From: Galactobacter sp.
Lineage (GTDB): Bacteria > Actinomycetota > Actinomycetes > Actinomycetales > Micrococcaceae
Assembly (NCBI GenBank): GCA_022712075.1
Contig: JALAHE010000264.1
Span: 1-18,459, forward strand
Direction of reading: 5' to 3'
DNA length: 18,459 nucleotides
Within the stretch, counting starts at the first letter, position 1; each line of letters begins with the position of its first letter. Of this stretch, positions 7,614 to 15,024 are shown in pieces. A model generated the notes under the pieces. That model searched no databases. It saw nothing but the letters and a program-made list of their open reading frames with translations, and had not been told where the DNA came from. The translations under genes were made by a program, and so were the position numbers.

Positions 7614-8993
7614 TCAGGGCCGCACTTCTTCGCGGGACCCGGCGCGCGCGTCGGCGTCCAGCGGGTGGGCCAGCTCGTCGTGGCCGAGGCGCCCGCGCCA
7701 CCAGGCCAGCGCCGCAACGAGCGGGGTGACCACGCCGGCCGCGACCCAGATGCTCCACATGGGCAGCACGCTCGCGAGCGGCCCGGCCAAGGCCATGGAG
7801 AGCGGCATGAGCGCGAGCGAGACGAAGAAGTCGAGCGAGGAGACGCGGCCCAGCATGTGCCGCGGCACGCGGCGCTGGAGCAACGTGCCCCAGATGACCT
7901 GACCGAACGCGCCGGTCGCCCCGTAGATGAAGGCGCCGACCGCCACGATCCACCACGACGTCACGAAGCCGACGGCCGCGAGCGGCAGCGTGCCGAGCCC
8001 CCAGGCCGCGAGCATCCACGTGAGGTAGCGGCGGGGGAGCGGGCGCGAGGCGGTGAAGAGCGAGCCGATCATCGCCGCGACGCCGGCTACGGCGAGCAGG
8101 CCGCCGAACATGCGCGAGTCCCCGCCGAGCTGGTCCGAGACCACAAACGGCAGGAGCACCTCGAGCGGTCCCACGGTGCTCAGCACCGAGACGCACGCGA
8201 AGAGCAGCGTCCACCACAGCCACGGCGTGCGCACCGTGTACTTGACGCCCTCGAGGGCGTCCCTGAGGGGTGAGGAGGTGCCCGACGGCGTGGGCTCACC
8301 GCCCGCCGCCGGCTCGCCCGAGGCGGGCGCCGGCTCAGGCGAGCTGGCGACGCGGGGCGAGGAAGCGGCGTCGGGCACTGGGGCCTTGGCACCGTGGGCG
8401 CCCGGTCGCTCCGGCGGCAGGAAACACAGCACCACGGCGGCCACGAGGTGGCAGGCGGCCAGCAGGGCGAGCGAGACGCCGGGGGAGGCTGCGGCGACGA
8501 TGAAGCCGGCCGTGGCCGGGCCGGCCGCCTGCTGCAGGGCCGGGCGGGCGGCGCCCTCGAAGCCGTTGGCGGCGAGCAGGTCCTCAGCCGGGAGCACGCT
8601 CGGGAGCAGCGCCGAGTAGGCGGGGAAGAAGAAGGCGGCGCTCGCGCCGACGAGCGCCGCGGCGACCACGAGGTGCCAGAGCTGCACCGTGCCCGTGAGG
8701 GCGAGCACGGCCACGGTGCCGACGGTCAGGGTGTCGGCGATCTCGACGGTGAGCAGGATACGGCGGCGGGGGAGGCGGTCGGCGACCACGCCGCCCACGA
8801 GCACGCACGCGAGCAGGCCGATGGCGAGGGCGGTGGTCGCGAGGGAGAGTTCCAGCATGCCGCCGCCGAGCTCGCGCACCTGATAGACGAGCGAGACGGC
8901 CCAGAGCCCGTGCCCGAACACGCTGATGACGAGCGCGGAGGCGAGCACGCGGAAGGGCGCGTGGCGGAAGGGCGCGAGGGCGCGCAGGGACAT
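7614..8993 (-). CDS. MFS exporter, EntS-like
   Basis: A 459-residue major facilitator superfamily protein with about 12 predicted helices. The N-terminus LAPFRHAPFRVLASALVISVFGHGL and the motif-A loop GGVVADRLPRRRIL (residues 67-80) match the MFS_3/EntS-like efflux group. A proline-, alanine- and serine-rich linker at residues about 205-245 separates the two six-helix halves. The ATG at 8993 follows AGGAA at 5 bases; an in-frame extension upstream lacks a ribosome binding site. Members include the enterobactin exporter EntS, macrolide exporters and many uncharacterised drug exporters. The siderophore uptake operon lies 2.9 kb away but is separated by the heptad-repeat gene and faces the other way, so siderophore export is only a possibility. 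Substrate unknown. Confidence 0.87.
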   Translation of the reverse strand: MSLRALAPFRHAPFRVLASALVISVFGHGLWAVSLVYQVRELGGGMLELSLATTALAIGLLACVLVGGVVADRLPRRRILLTVEIADTLTVGTVAVLALTGTVQLWHLVVAAALVGASAAFFFPAYSALLPSVLPAEDLLAANGFEGAARPALQQAAGPATAGFIVAAASPGVSLALLAACHLVAAVVLCFLPPERPGAHGAKAPVPDAASSPRVASSPEPAPASGEPAAGGEPTPSGTSSPLRDALEGVKYTVRTPWLWWTLLFACVSVLSTVGPLEVLLPFVVSDQLGGDSRMFGGLLAVAGVAAMIGSLFTASRPLPRRYLTWMLAAWGLGTLPLAAVGFVTSWWIVAVGAFIYGATGAFGQVIWGTLLQRRVPRHMLGRVSSLDFFVSLALMPLSMALAGPLASVLPMWSIWVAAGVVTPLVAALAWWRGRLGHDELAHPLDADARAGSREEVRP

Positions 8994-9072
8994 GCTGTTC
9001 CTGTCGGGACGGGCCAAGACGGCGTGTGATTGACGAATCCCAATCATGGCACGATGACGCCCGGACGCGCCA

Positions 9073-9106
9073 GATCCCGCCGCTCTCAGCAGAGTGCGGC
9101 GGGATC
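9073..9106 (-). terminator. Probable hairpin terminator after the heptad-repeat gene
   Basis: GATCCCGCCGC (9073-9083) pairs perfectly with GCGGCGGGATC (9096-9106) around a 12-base loop that can itself pair (CTCT with AGAG). It lies 31 bases past the stop of the heptad-repeat gene and upstream of the MFS start, which suggests the two genes are transcribed separately. No T-run follows, so this is a structural call. Confidence 0.55.
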
Positions 9107-9136
9107 CGGCGGGGTGGCCCGCGAGGGCCGGGCTGG

Positions 9137-11611
9137 CTAGCTCAGGCGGCGGCGCGCCATGCCGAGCATGACGAGCGGGACCACGAGCAGCGCCAGCGGG
9201 ACGAGCAGGAACCAGGCCCACGGGCTGGAGAGCACGCCCTGCAGCGAGACCGCCGAGGACTGCGCGCGCAGCACCTCCGTGCCGTCAGCGAGCTGGGTGG
9301 TGCCCGAGTTCAGGGTCTCGGTGCCCTCGGCCAGCTTGCCATTGCCCTCGGCGAGCGAGCCGGCGCCCGTGGCCAGGGTCTGCGCCCCGGTGTCCAGCGT
9401 CCCTGCACCCTCGTCGAGCGAGGCGGTTCCGTCCTCGAGGCGGTTCGCGCCGTTGTCCAGCTTCTTGGCGCCGGTGGCGAGCTTGTCGCTTCCCTCGGCC
9501 AGCTTCGAGTTGCCGTCCGCGAGCTTGCCCGCGCCGTCGTTGAGCTTCGTGGCACCGGCGTCCAGCTTGTCGGCGCCGTCGGCGATCTTCTGGTTGCCGG
9601 CTGCGAGATCACCGGCACCATCCTGAAGCCTGCCCGCACCCGCGTTGAGCTGAGCAGCGCCGTCCTTGAGCCTCTGGGTGCCGGAGGCAAGAGTGCCGGA
9701 TCCGTCGGCCGTCATGGACATGGCCTTCAGCATGCCCAGCGGGTCGCCCGTCTTGGGGTCGAGCGCCGTGGTGCGGTAGCCGTGGTTCAGCTGACCGAGG
9801 CCGCCTGCCAGGGCGGAGGCGCCCTGGGAGACCTGGGACGTGCCGCCGGCCAGGGCCGAGGCACCCTCCGAGAGGCTCGCCGTGCCGTCGGCGACCTGGG
9901 CCGCTCCGTCGGCCACGGTGGACGCGCCGCCCGCCAGCGACTGTGCGCCTGCGTCGACCTTCGATGCGCCGTCGGACAGGGCCTTGGCGCCGGCGGCGAG
10001 GGCCGGGAGGCCGGTCTTGGCGTCCGCGAGCTGGGCTGCGCCGGCGGCGAGGGCCGGGAGGCCGGTCTTCTCGTCGGCGAGCTGGGCTGCGCCGGCGGCG
10101 AGGGCCGGGAGGCCGGTCTTTTCGTCGGCGAGCTGGGCGGCGCCCGCGCCGAGCTTCTCGGCGCCAGCGGAGAGGCGATCGGCGCCGGCGGCGAGGGCCG
10201 GGAGGCCCGTCTCCGGGTCGGCGAGCTGCGCCGCACCCGCGGCCAGAGCCGGGAGGCCGGTCGTCTTGTCTGCCAACTTGGCCGCGCCGTCGGCCGCCTG
10301 GGCGACACCCCCGGACAGGGTGGGCGCGGCGGCCGCGAGCTTGGCCGTGCCGTCCTTGACGGCCGTGGCGTAGGGCGCCGTGCCGTTGACGATGGCCTGC
10401 AGCTTGGCGAGCTTCACCGCGTCGGCATCGGACCCGGCCAGGATCGCCTTCATGTTCTGCATCTGCGTGTCCACTGCAGCCGCGCCGGTGGCGAGCGTCT
10501 TCGTGTCGGCGGGCAAGGTGGACGTGCCAGCGCGGAGCTTCTCGAGCCCGTCGCTCAGATCGGCCGCGCCGGCGCTGGCCTTGGCCGTGCCACCGGCGAT
10601 CAGCTTGGCGCCGTCGGACGCCTTGGTGGCCCCGGCCGAGAGCTCGGCCGCGCCGTCCTGAATCTGCTTGGCACCCGGGGCAAACTGCTGTGCGCCTGCG
10701 GAGGCCTTAGCGGCTCCTGCCGCGAGGGTCGTGGCGCCGTCGGAAGCCTTGGCGGCTCCTGCCGCCAGGGCGGTCGCTCCCGCAGAGGCCTTGGATGCGC
10801 CGGCCGAGAGGGCGCCCGCGCCGTCCTTCAGTTCGGTGGCGCCGCCGGCGAGCTGCTGTGCGCCGGCCGCGACGAGATCGGTTCCATCGGCCACTGCCGC
10901 GGAGCCGTCCGCCAGCTGCTGGGCCCCGGAGTCGAGGCGCTGCGCACCGTCGTTGAGCTCGTTGGTGCCGCCTGCGAGCTTCTGCGCGCCGTCGAGCGCG
11001 GCGGTGGTGCCGTCGGCGAGCTTGTTGCCGCCCTTCTCGACCTTGTTGAGCTTCGTATTGAGCTTGTCGGCTCCAGCGTCGAGTTCCTTCGTGCCGCTGG
11101 CCGCAAGCTGCGTGCCGTCCTTGAGATCACCCGCGCCGTCGCTGAGCTTGTTTGCCCCGGCAGCCGCCGTGCGAGCGCCGTCGGCCAGTTCGGACGTGCC
11201 ATTTTTCAGCGTCCCGGTGCCTTGCTTGAGGTCCCCGGCGCCGGTCGCCGCCTTCTGGGCGCCCTCATTCAGGGTGTCCGCGCCAGTGGAGAGCTCACCC
11301 GTGCCGTCCGCGAGGTCCTTGGCGCCGTCGGCGACCTTGGTGCTGCCGTCGTGGAGTTTGGTGGCGCCGTCCGCGAGCTTGGTCGCTCCGTCGGAGACCT
11401 GGGTCGCGCCGTCGGCGGCCTTGGCCGCCCCGTCCTTCAAGGCGACGACGCCGGTCGAGACGCGATCGGCGCCGTCGTCCAGCTGGAGGGCGCCGTTGCT
11501 CACCTTGGAGCTGACGAGCGCGTAGATCGCCACCATCGCGATGAGGAAGAGGGCGAGGAGCGACGTGATGATGCCGTGATAGAGCGTGCTCATGGAAGCG
11601 CGGGATGACAT
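9137..11611 (-). CDS. YhgE/Pip-like X-X-X-Leu-X-X-Gly heptad-repeat membrane protein
   Basis: An 824-residue protein. Residues about 13-33 form one membrane helix (GIITSLLALFLIAMVAIYAL) and about 799-818 a second, before a short basic tail ARRRLS. Nearly everything between is the X-X-X-Leu-X-X-Gly heptad (TIGR03057-type), in forms such as DGATKLADGA, also seen in YhgE/Pip phage-infection proteins. Unlike canonical YhgE/Pip there is no multi-helix ABC-2-like membrane domain at the C-terminus. Non-heptad breaks occur around QNMKAILAGSDADAVK and the HGYRTTALDPKTGDPLGML segment. A block of five 17-residue repeats contains GLPALAAG. The expected topology is a long external helical stalk anchored at both ends. 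The ATG at 11611 follows GGAGG at 4 bases. Function unknown; roles in export, envelope assembly or as a surface receptor are conceivable for the family. Confidence 0.8.
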   Translation of the reverse strand: MSSRASMSTLYHGIITSLLALFLIAMVAIYALVSSKVSNGALQLDDGADRVSTGVVALKDGAAKAADGATQVSDGATKLADGATKLHDGSTKVADGAKDLADGTGELSTGADTLNEGAQKAATGAGDLKQGTGTLKNGTSELADGARTAAAGANKLSDGAGDLKDGTQLAASGTKELDAGADKLNTKLNKVEKGGNKLADGTTAALDGAQKLAGGTNELNDGAQRLDSGAQQLADGSAAVADGTDLVAAGAQQLAGGATELKDGAGALSAGASKASAGATALAAGAAKASDGATTLAAGAAKASAGAQQFAPGAKQIQDGAAELSAGATKASDGAKLIAGGTAKASAGAADLSDGLEKLRAGTSTLPADTKTLATGAAAVDTQMQNMKAILAGSDADAVKLAKLQAIVNGTAPYATAVKDGTAKLAAAAPTLSGGVAQAADGAAKLADKTTGLPALAAGAAQLADPETGLPALAAGADRLSAGAEKLGAGAAQLADEKTGLPALAAGAAQLADEKTGLPALAAGAAQLADAKTGLPALAAGAKALSDGASKVDAGAQSLAGGASTVADGAAQVADGTASLSEGASALAGGTSQVSQGASALAGGLGQLNHGYRTTALDPKTGDPLGMLKAMSMTADGSGTLASGTQRLKDGAAQLNAGAGRLQDGAGDLAAGNQKIADGADKLDAGATKLNDGAGKLADGNSKLAEGSDKLATGAKKLDNGANRLEDGTASLDEGAGTLDTGAQTLATGAGSLAEGNGKLAEGTETLNSGTTQLADGTEVLRAQSSAVSLQGVLSSPWAWFLLVPLALLVVPLVMLGMARRRLS
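9991..10287 (-). repeat. Tandem 51-bp repeats within the heptad-repeat gene
   Basis: Five copies of a 51-bp (17-codon) unit begin at 9991, 10042, 10093, 10186 and 10237. The first three are directly adjacent and nearly identical in DNA (core CGAGGGCCGGGAGGCCGGTC). The third and fourth are separated by an extra 42 bases encoding two heptads. The encoded unit resembles AQLADEKTGLPALAAGA. Near-identity at the DNA level indicates recent in-frame duplication, and copy number could vary between strains. Confidence 0.85.
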
Positions 11612-11681
11612 GGGACCTCCGCAGGGGGCTGGGACCGGTGTGATGGCTGCGTGGGCGGCCAGGCTGCGGAGCACGGCAACA

Positions 11682-11697
11682 TGTGACTCGCGTCACG
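11682..11697. promoter_or_regulatory. CRP/GlxR-like dyad
   Basis: TGTGACTCGCGTCACG has the same form (TGTGA-N6-TCACG) as the site upstream of putP. It lies between the heptad-repeat gene (start 11611) and the iron operon (start 11866). It would sit just downstream of the candidate heptad-gene promoter, where binding would be expected to repress, and about 170 bases upstream of the binding-protein gene. The target is uncertain. Confidence 0.4.
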
Positions 11698-11706
11698 CTA
11701 CCGAGG

Positions 11707-11735
11707 AGTAAAGCTACTTCCGAGTAGCGGTTCAA
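11707..11735 (-). promoter_or_regulatory. Candidate promoter of the heptad-repeat gene with spacer operator
   Basis: On the minus strand TTGAAC (11735-11730) and TTTACT (11712-11707) are 17 bases apart; each matches consensus at 4 of 6. The perfect palindrome GCTACTTCCGAGTAGC (11713-11728, six-base arms around four bases) fills all but one base of the spacer. A dyad in this place is typical of repressor operators of the TetR or MarR kind. The cognate repressor is not identified here. Confidence 0.5.
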
Positions 11736-11777
11736 GGGCGGTATCGGGTACTTCTCTCATATGTCTCCGGAGTCACA

Positions 11778-11801
11778 TTAGGGAATAACTTGCTTGCCTA
11801 A
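11778..11801 (+). promoter_or_regulatory. Possible DtxR/IdeR-type iron operator upstream of the siderophore operon
   Basis: An imperfect 24-base dyad TTAGG-N14-CCTAA lies 65 bases upstream of the binding-protein ATG. The right half (GCTTGCCTAA) matches the DtxR/IdeR half-site SCTAACCTAA at 8 of 10. The outer spacing is longer than the usual 19-bp box, so this is not a canonical site. It overlaps a plausible promoter (TTGCCT at 11794, TCTACT at 11816, 16 bases apart). Iron repression is expected for this operon type. Confidence 0.4.
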
Positions 11802-11865
11802 TCTCTTCAGGTGCATCTACTCTTAGCGGCGGTTCATTGTTTGCCTGTCGAAGGACTTCACTCCC

Positions 11866-12924
11866 ATGTCGCTGATTCGTCGCGCCTTTGCCGCCACCGC
11901 CGTGGCCGGCCTCGCCGTTCTCTCCCTCACCGCCTGCGGCGCGGGGGATTCCGGTTCCGCCTCCACCCCGTCCGGTTCCGCCTCGGCGGACGCCGCCGCC
12001 TTCCCCGTCAAGGTGGAGAGCATCTACGGGGAGACCGAGATCAAGGAGCAGCCCGAGCGCGTCGTGAGCGTCTCGTGGGTCAACGGCGACACCTCCCTCG
12101 CCCTCGGCGTGGTCCCCGTGGCCGTGCCCAAGGTGACCTGGGGCATGAACGCCAACGACTCCACCGACTGGGCCGACGCCAAGCTCGAGGAGCTCGGCGC
12201 GGGCAAGGGTTCGGATAAGGCCCCGACCTTCTACGAGGAGCCCTCCGGTGACGTCAACTACGACGCCATCGCCGCCGCGGATCCGGACGTCATCCTGGCC
12301 GCCTACTCGGGCCTGACCCAGGAGCAGTTCGACAAGCTCTCCAAGATCGCCCCGGTGGTTGGCCCGGGCAAGGCCGCCTATTCCACGCCGTGGGAGCAGT
12401 CCACCGAGATGATCGGCGAGGCCCTCGGCAAGAAGGCCGAGGCCACGAAGCTCATCGCCGACACGAAGGCCAAGCTCGCCGAGACCGCCGCGGCTCACCC
12501 CGACCTCAAGGACGTCTCCGCGATCGCCGCGAACTTCGAGCCCGCCACGGGCGGCATCAACGTCTACACCGCCGGCGACAACCGCTCGCAGATCCTCACC
12601 GCCCTGGGCATGAAGCTCGCCCCGGTCGTCACGGAGAACGAGACCAAGGACGCCTTCTTCTTCAACTACTCCGCCGAGAAGGCCGACGAGCTGGACTCGC
12701 AGATCATCTTCACGTGGTTCCCCGAGGGCCAGAGCAAGCAGACCATCGAGGCAGACAAGCTGCTCGGCCGCATCCCCGCCGTGAAGAACGGCGGCCTCGT
12801 GGGCACCAACGACAACCAGCTCCTGCTCTCCATCTCCGCTGCCAACCCGCTGAGCCTGAACTGGGGCGTCGACAAGATCGCCACCCTGCTCTCTGAGGGC
12901 GTCGCCGCGAGCGCGGCCAAGTAG
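11866..12924 (+). CDS. Iron-siderophore ABC transporter substrate-binding lipoprotein
   Basis: A 352-residue FecB/FhuD-type binding protein (periplasmic-binding-protein family 2). A lipoprotein signal peptide (MSLIRRAFAATAVAGLAVLS) ends in the lipobox LTAC with Cys24, followed by a Ser/Gly-rich tether (to about residue 45). The mature domain opens with KVESIYGETEIKEQPERVVS and continues with DVILAAYSGL, the usual class III binding-protein signature. It should capture a ferric siderophore at the membrane's outer face and pass it to the permeases. AAGGA at 11851-11855 lies 10 bases before the ATG. It is first of a five-gene operon with both permeases, ATPase and SIP protein. The siderophore cannot be named from sequence. 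Confidence 0.92.
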   Translation: MSLIRRAFAATAVAGLAVLSLTACGAGDSGSASTPSGSASADAAAFPVKVESIYGETEIKEQPERVVSVSWVNGDTSLALGVVPVAVPKVTWGMNANDSTDWADAKLEELGAGKGSDKAPTFYEEPSGDVNYDAIAAADPDVILAAYSGLTQEQFDKLSKIAPVVGPGKAAYSTPWEQSTEMIGEALGKKAEATKLIADTKAKLAETAAAHPDLKDVSAIAANFEPATGGINVYTAGDNRSQILTALGMKLAPVVTENETKDAFFFNYSAEKADELDSQIIFTWFPEGQSKQTIEADKLLGRIPAVKNGGLVGTNDNQLLLSISAANPLSLNWGVDKIATLLSEGVAASAAK

Positions 12925-12955
12925 TCCCGCGCCTGCTCTTCGCCGCGCAGTTCTT

Positions 12956-14038
12956 GTGAAGTCACAGCACGACGACGCCCGCGCGCCCCGGGTGCCCGCC
13001 TCACGGCGGGTGCCCGGGGCGCAGGGCGTTTCCTCGCCAGCGCGCGTGGGCCTGACGGCCCTCGTGTTGCTGGTGCTGCTCGCGCTCGCGGTGGCCGCCT
13101 CGCTCGCCTTCGGTGCGCGCGGCTACTCGCTGGCCCAGGTGTGGCAGGCGCTCGTGGACCCGGCCGCGGCCGGGGACGCCGGCGTGGTCATCTCCTCGCG
13201 CATCCCGCGCACCATCAACGGCCTGCTGGTCGGCGCGGCCCTCGCCCTGTGCGGCGCCGTGATGCAGTCGGCCACGCGCAACCCGCTGGCCGACGCCGGG
13301 CTGCTCGGCCTCAACGCCGGCTCCGCACTGGCCGTCGTGGCCGGGATTGGGCTCTTCGGCATCGCTGCCGTCGGCACGCTCTCCTGGTTCGCCCTGGCCG
13401 GCGCCGCCGTGACGGCGCTCGTGGTGCACCTCGTCGCCGCGCGCGGGGCGGGCGGGGCCACGCCTCTCAAGCTCGCGCTGGCCGGCGCGGCGCTCGGCGC
13501 CGGGCTGGCCTCGGTCACGCAGGCCATCCTGCTGCGCGGGCAGGACGAGCTGGAGACCTTCCGCTTCTGGCAGGTCGGCTCGCTCGGTGCGCGCCAGCCG
13601 GAGCAGCTCCTGCTTCCGGGCTTCGTGCTCGCCGCCGGCGTGCTCCTCGCCCTGGCCTGCTCCCGCGCTCTCGATCGCCTCGCGCTCGGGGACGACGTCG
13701 CCGCCTCGCTGGGTTCCAGCCCCGCCCGCACGCGCTTCCTCGCCCTGACCGCCGCGGTGCTCCTGGCCGGATCGGCCACCACCATCGCCGGCCCCATCGC
13801 CTTTGTTGGGCTGGTCATCCCGCACGCCCTGCGCCCGTTCGTCGGCGCGCGGCAGACGCGGATCGCGCCGCTCTCGCTGCTGGCCGGGCCCGTCCTCGTG
13901 CTCGCCGCCGACACCGTGGGCCGCGTCATCGCCCCGCCCGGCGAGGTGCCCGTGGGCGTCATGACCGCGCTCGTGGGTGCCCCCGTGTTCCTCATCTTGC
14001 TGCGCCTCGCGGGGCGCGGACGGCGGGGTCTGGCATGA
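12956..14038 (+). CDS. FecCD-family iron-siderophore permease, first subunit
   Basis: A 360-residue permease of the FecCD (BtuC-like) family with about 10 membrane helices. The family signature is clear: GAVMQSATRNPLADAGLLGL with a following glycine-rich helix, and near the C-terminus AGPIAFVGLVIPHALR, the coupling region to the ATPase. The start is uncertain. The GTG at 12956 lies 31 bases after the preceding stop with no clear Shine-Dalgarno. GTG codons at 12992, 13010 and 13046 are alternatives, the last just before the first helix. A stem-loop at 12985-13020 falls inside the GTG-12956 reading and makes its first 22 codons suspect. The stop overlaps the next start as ATGA. It should form a heterodimeric channel with the next gene. 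Confidence 0.9.
   Translation: MKSQHDDARAPRVPASRRVPGAQGVSSPARVGLTALVLLVLLALAVAASLAFGARGYSLAQVWQALVDPAAAGDAGVVISSRIPRTINGLLVGAALALCGAVMQSATRNPLADAGLLGLNAGSALAVVAGIGLFGIAAVGTLSWFALAGAAVTALVVHLVAARGAGGATPLKLALAGAALGAGLASVTQAILLRGQDELETFRFWQVGSLGARQPEQLLLPGFVLAAGVLLALACSRALDRLALGDDVAASLGSSPARTRFLALTAAVLLAGSATTIAGPIAFVGLVIPHALRPFVGARQTRIAPLSLLAGPVLVLAADTVGRVIAPPGEVPVGVMTALVGAPVFLILLRLAGRGRRGLA
12985..13020 (+). other. Stem-loop at binding-protein/permease junction
   Basis: GCCCCGGGTGCCCGCC (12985-13000) can pair over 16 bp, with two G-U wobbles, to 13005-13020 around the loop TCAC. It lies 60 bases past the binding-protein stop and is followed by GCGTTTCC. Such a structure could act as a partial terminator or 3' RNA stabiliser, giving more binding protein than permease. 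It may alternatively simply be coding if the GTG at 12956 is the real permease start. Confidence 0.6.
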
Positions 14039-15024
14039 GCCGCCGCGCACGCGTGGGCCTGGTCAGCGCCGGCCTCGTCCTTCTGCTCGTCCTGGCCGCC
14101 TGGGCCCGGCTCTCGCTCGGCGCCCGCATCGCCTCGCCCGCCCAGCTGCTCGAGGTCTTCTCGGGCGGCGGCCGCGGAGCCCTGCGCTTCATGGTGCTGC
14201 AGGACCGCCTGCCCGCCGTCGTCGCCGCCGTCCTGGCCGGCGCCGCCCTCGCGCTCTCCGGCGGCCTCTTCCAGCGGCTCCTGCGCAATCCGCTCGCGAG
14301 CCCCGACATTATCGGCGTGGGCTACGGCGCCTCGGCCGCCACGGTGATCGGCATGCTCGTCCTCGGCGTGAGCGGATGGGCCCTCACGGGCCTCGCGCTC
14401 GTCGGCGCGCTGGCCGTGGCCGCCGCGATCCTCGCGATGTCGCTCGGCAAGGGGGACATGGGCGCTCGGCTCGTGCTCTCCGGCCTCGCGATCGGCGCCG
14501 CGCTGGCCGCCGTCGTGAACCTCCTGCTCACGCGCACCGACGTCCGCTCGGCCGCCGACGCGCTGCGCTGGATCACCGGCTCCGTCACAGACGCCACGTG
14601 GGAAAAGCTCGGCCTGCTCGCGCTCTGCCTCGCGGTCTTGGCGCTGCTCACGGCGCTCGTGGCGCCTCGGCTCGCGCTGCTTGAGCTGGGCGACGACGCG
14701 GCGCGCGCCCTGGGCGTGCGGGTCACCGCCGCGCGGATCGCCGTGGTGGCGCTCGGGGCGGCGCTGTGCGCCGTGGCCGTGGCCGTCGTCGGGCCCCTGT
14801 CCTTCGTCGCCTTCATGTGCCACCCCCTCGCGACGCGCCTCCTGGGCCGCCGAGGGAACCTCGCGGTCACGGCGCTCACCGGCTCCACCCTCGTGGTGGT
14901 CTCCGACCTGCTCGCCGCGCACCTCTTCGGGATCGGCCACGGCCTGCCCGTCGGCGTGGTCACGGGTGCGCTCGGCGCCGTCTTCCTCCTCCTGTTGCTT
15001 TCAAAAGATCGGAGCCAGCGGTGA
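14035..15024 (+). CDS. FecCD-family iron-siderophore permease, second subunit
   Basis: A 329-residue FecCD-family permease, paralogous to the preceding subunit. Key motifs are ALSGGLFQRLLRNPLASPDIIGVGYGAS (split here as GGLFQRLLRNPLASP and IIGVGYGAS), ITGSV in the middle, and GPLSFVAFMCHPLATRLLG, the ATPase-coupling segment, near the C-terminus. About nine to ten hydrophobic helices are visible. The ATG at 14035 overlaps the previous stop (ATGA), a sign of translational coupling. Pairing of two different FecCD subunits is usual for ferric-siderophore importers such as FepDG. The final codons overlap the next gene's GTG start. Confidence 0.93.
   Translation: MSRRARVGLVSAGLVLLLVLAAWARLSLGARIASPAQLLEVFSGGGRGALRFMVLQDRLPAVVAAVLAGAALALSGGLFQRLLRNPLASPDIIGVGYGASAATVIGMLVLGVSGWALTGLALVGALAVAAAILAMSLGKGDMGARLVLSGLAIGAALAAVVNLLLTRTDVRSAADALRWITGSVTDATWEKLGLLALCLAVLALLTALVAPRLALLELGDDAARALGVRVTAARIAVVALGAALCAVAVAVVGPLSFVAFMCHPLATRLLGRRGNLAVTALTGSTLVVVSDLLAAHLFGIGHGLPVGVVTGALGAVFLLLLLSKDRSQR

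Noticed and set aside
9026..11608. An 860-codon open frame antisense to the heptad-repeat gene
   Set aside because: It mirrors the low-complexity repeat on the other strand, has no ribosome binding site and encodes only compositionally biased Gly/Arg/Leu repeats; it is a GC-rich shadow.
12955..12966. TGTGA-AG-TCACA dyad at the permease GTG start
   Set aside because: Its half-sites resemble CRP sites but the central spacing is 2 bases instead of 6, so CRP binding is not expected.
13123..14940. Long minus-strand frame over the permease genes
   Set aside because: Composition is Arg/Glu/Ala-rich without domains; the two plus-strand FecCD permeases explain the region.
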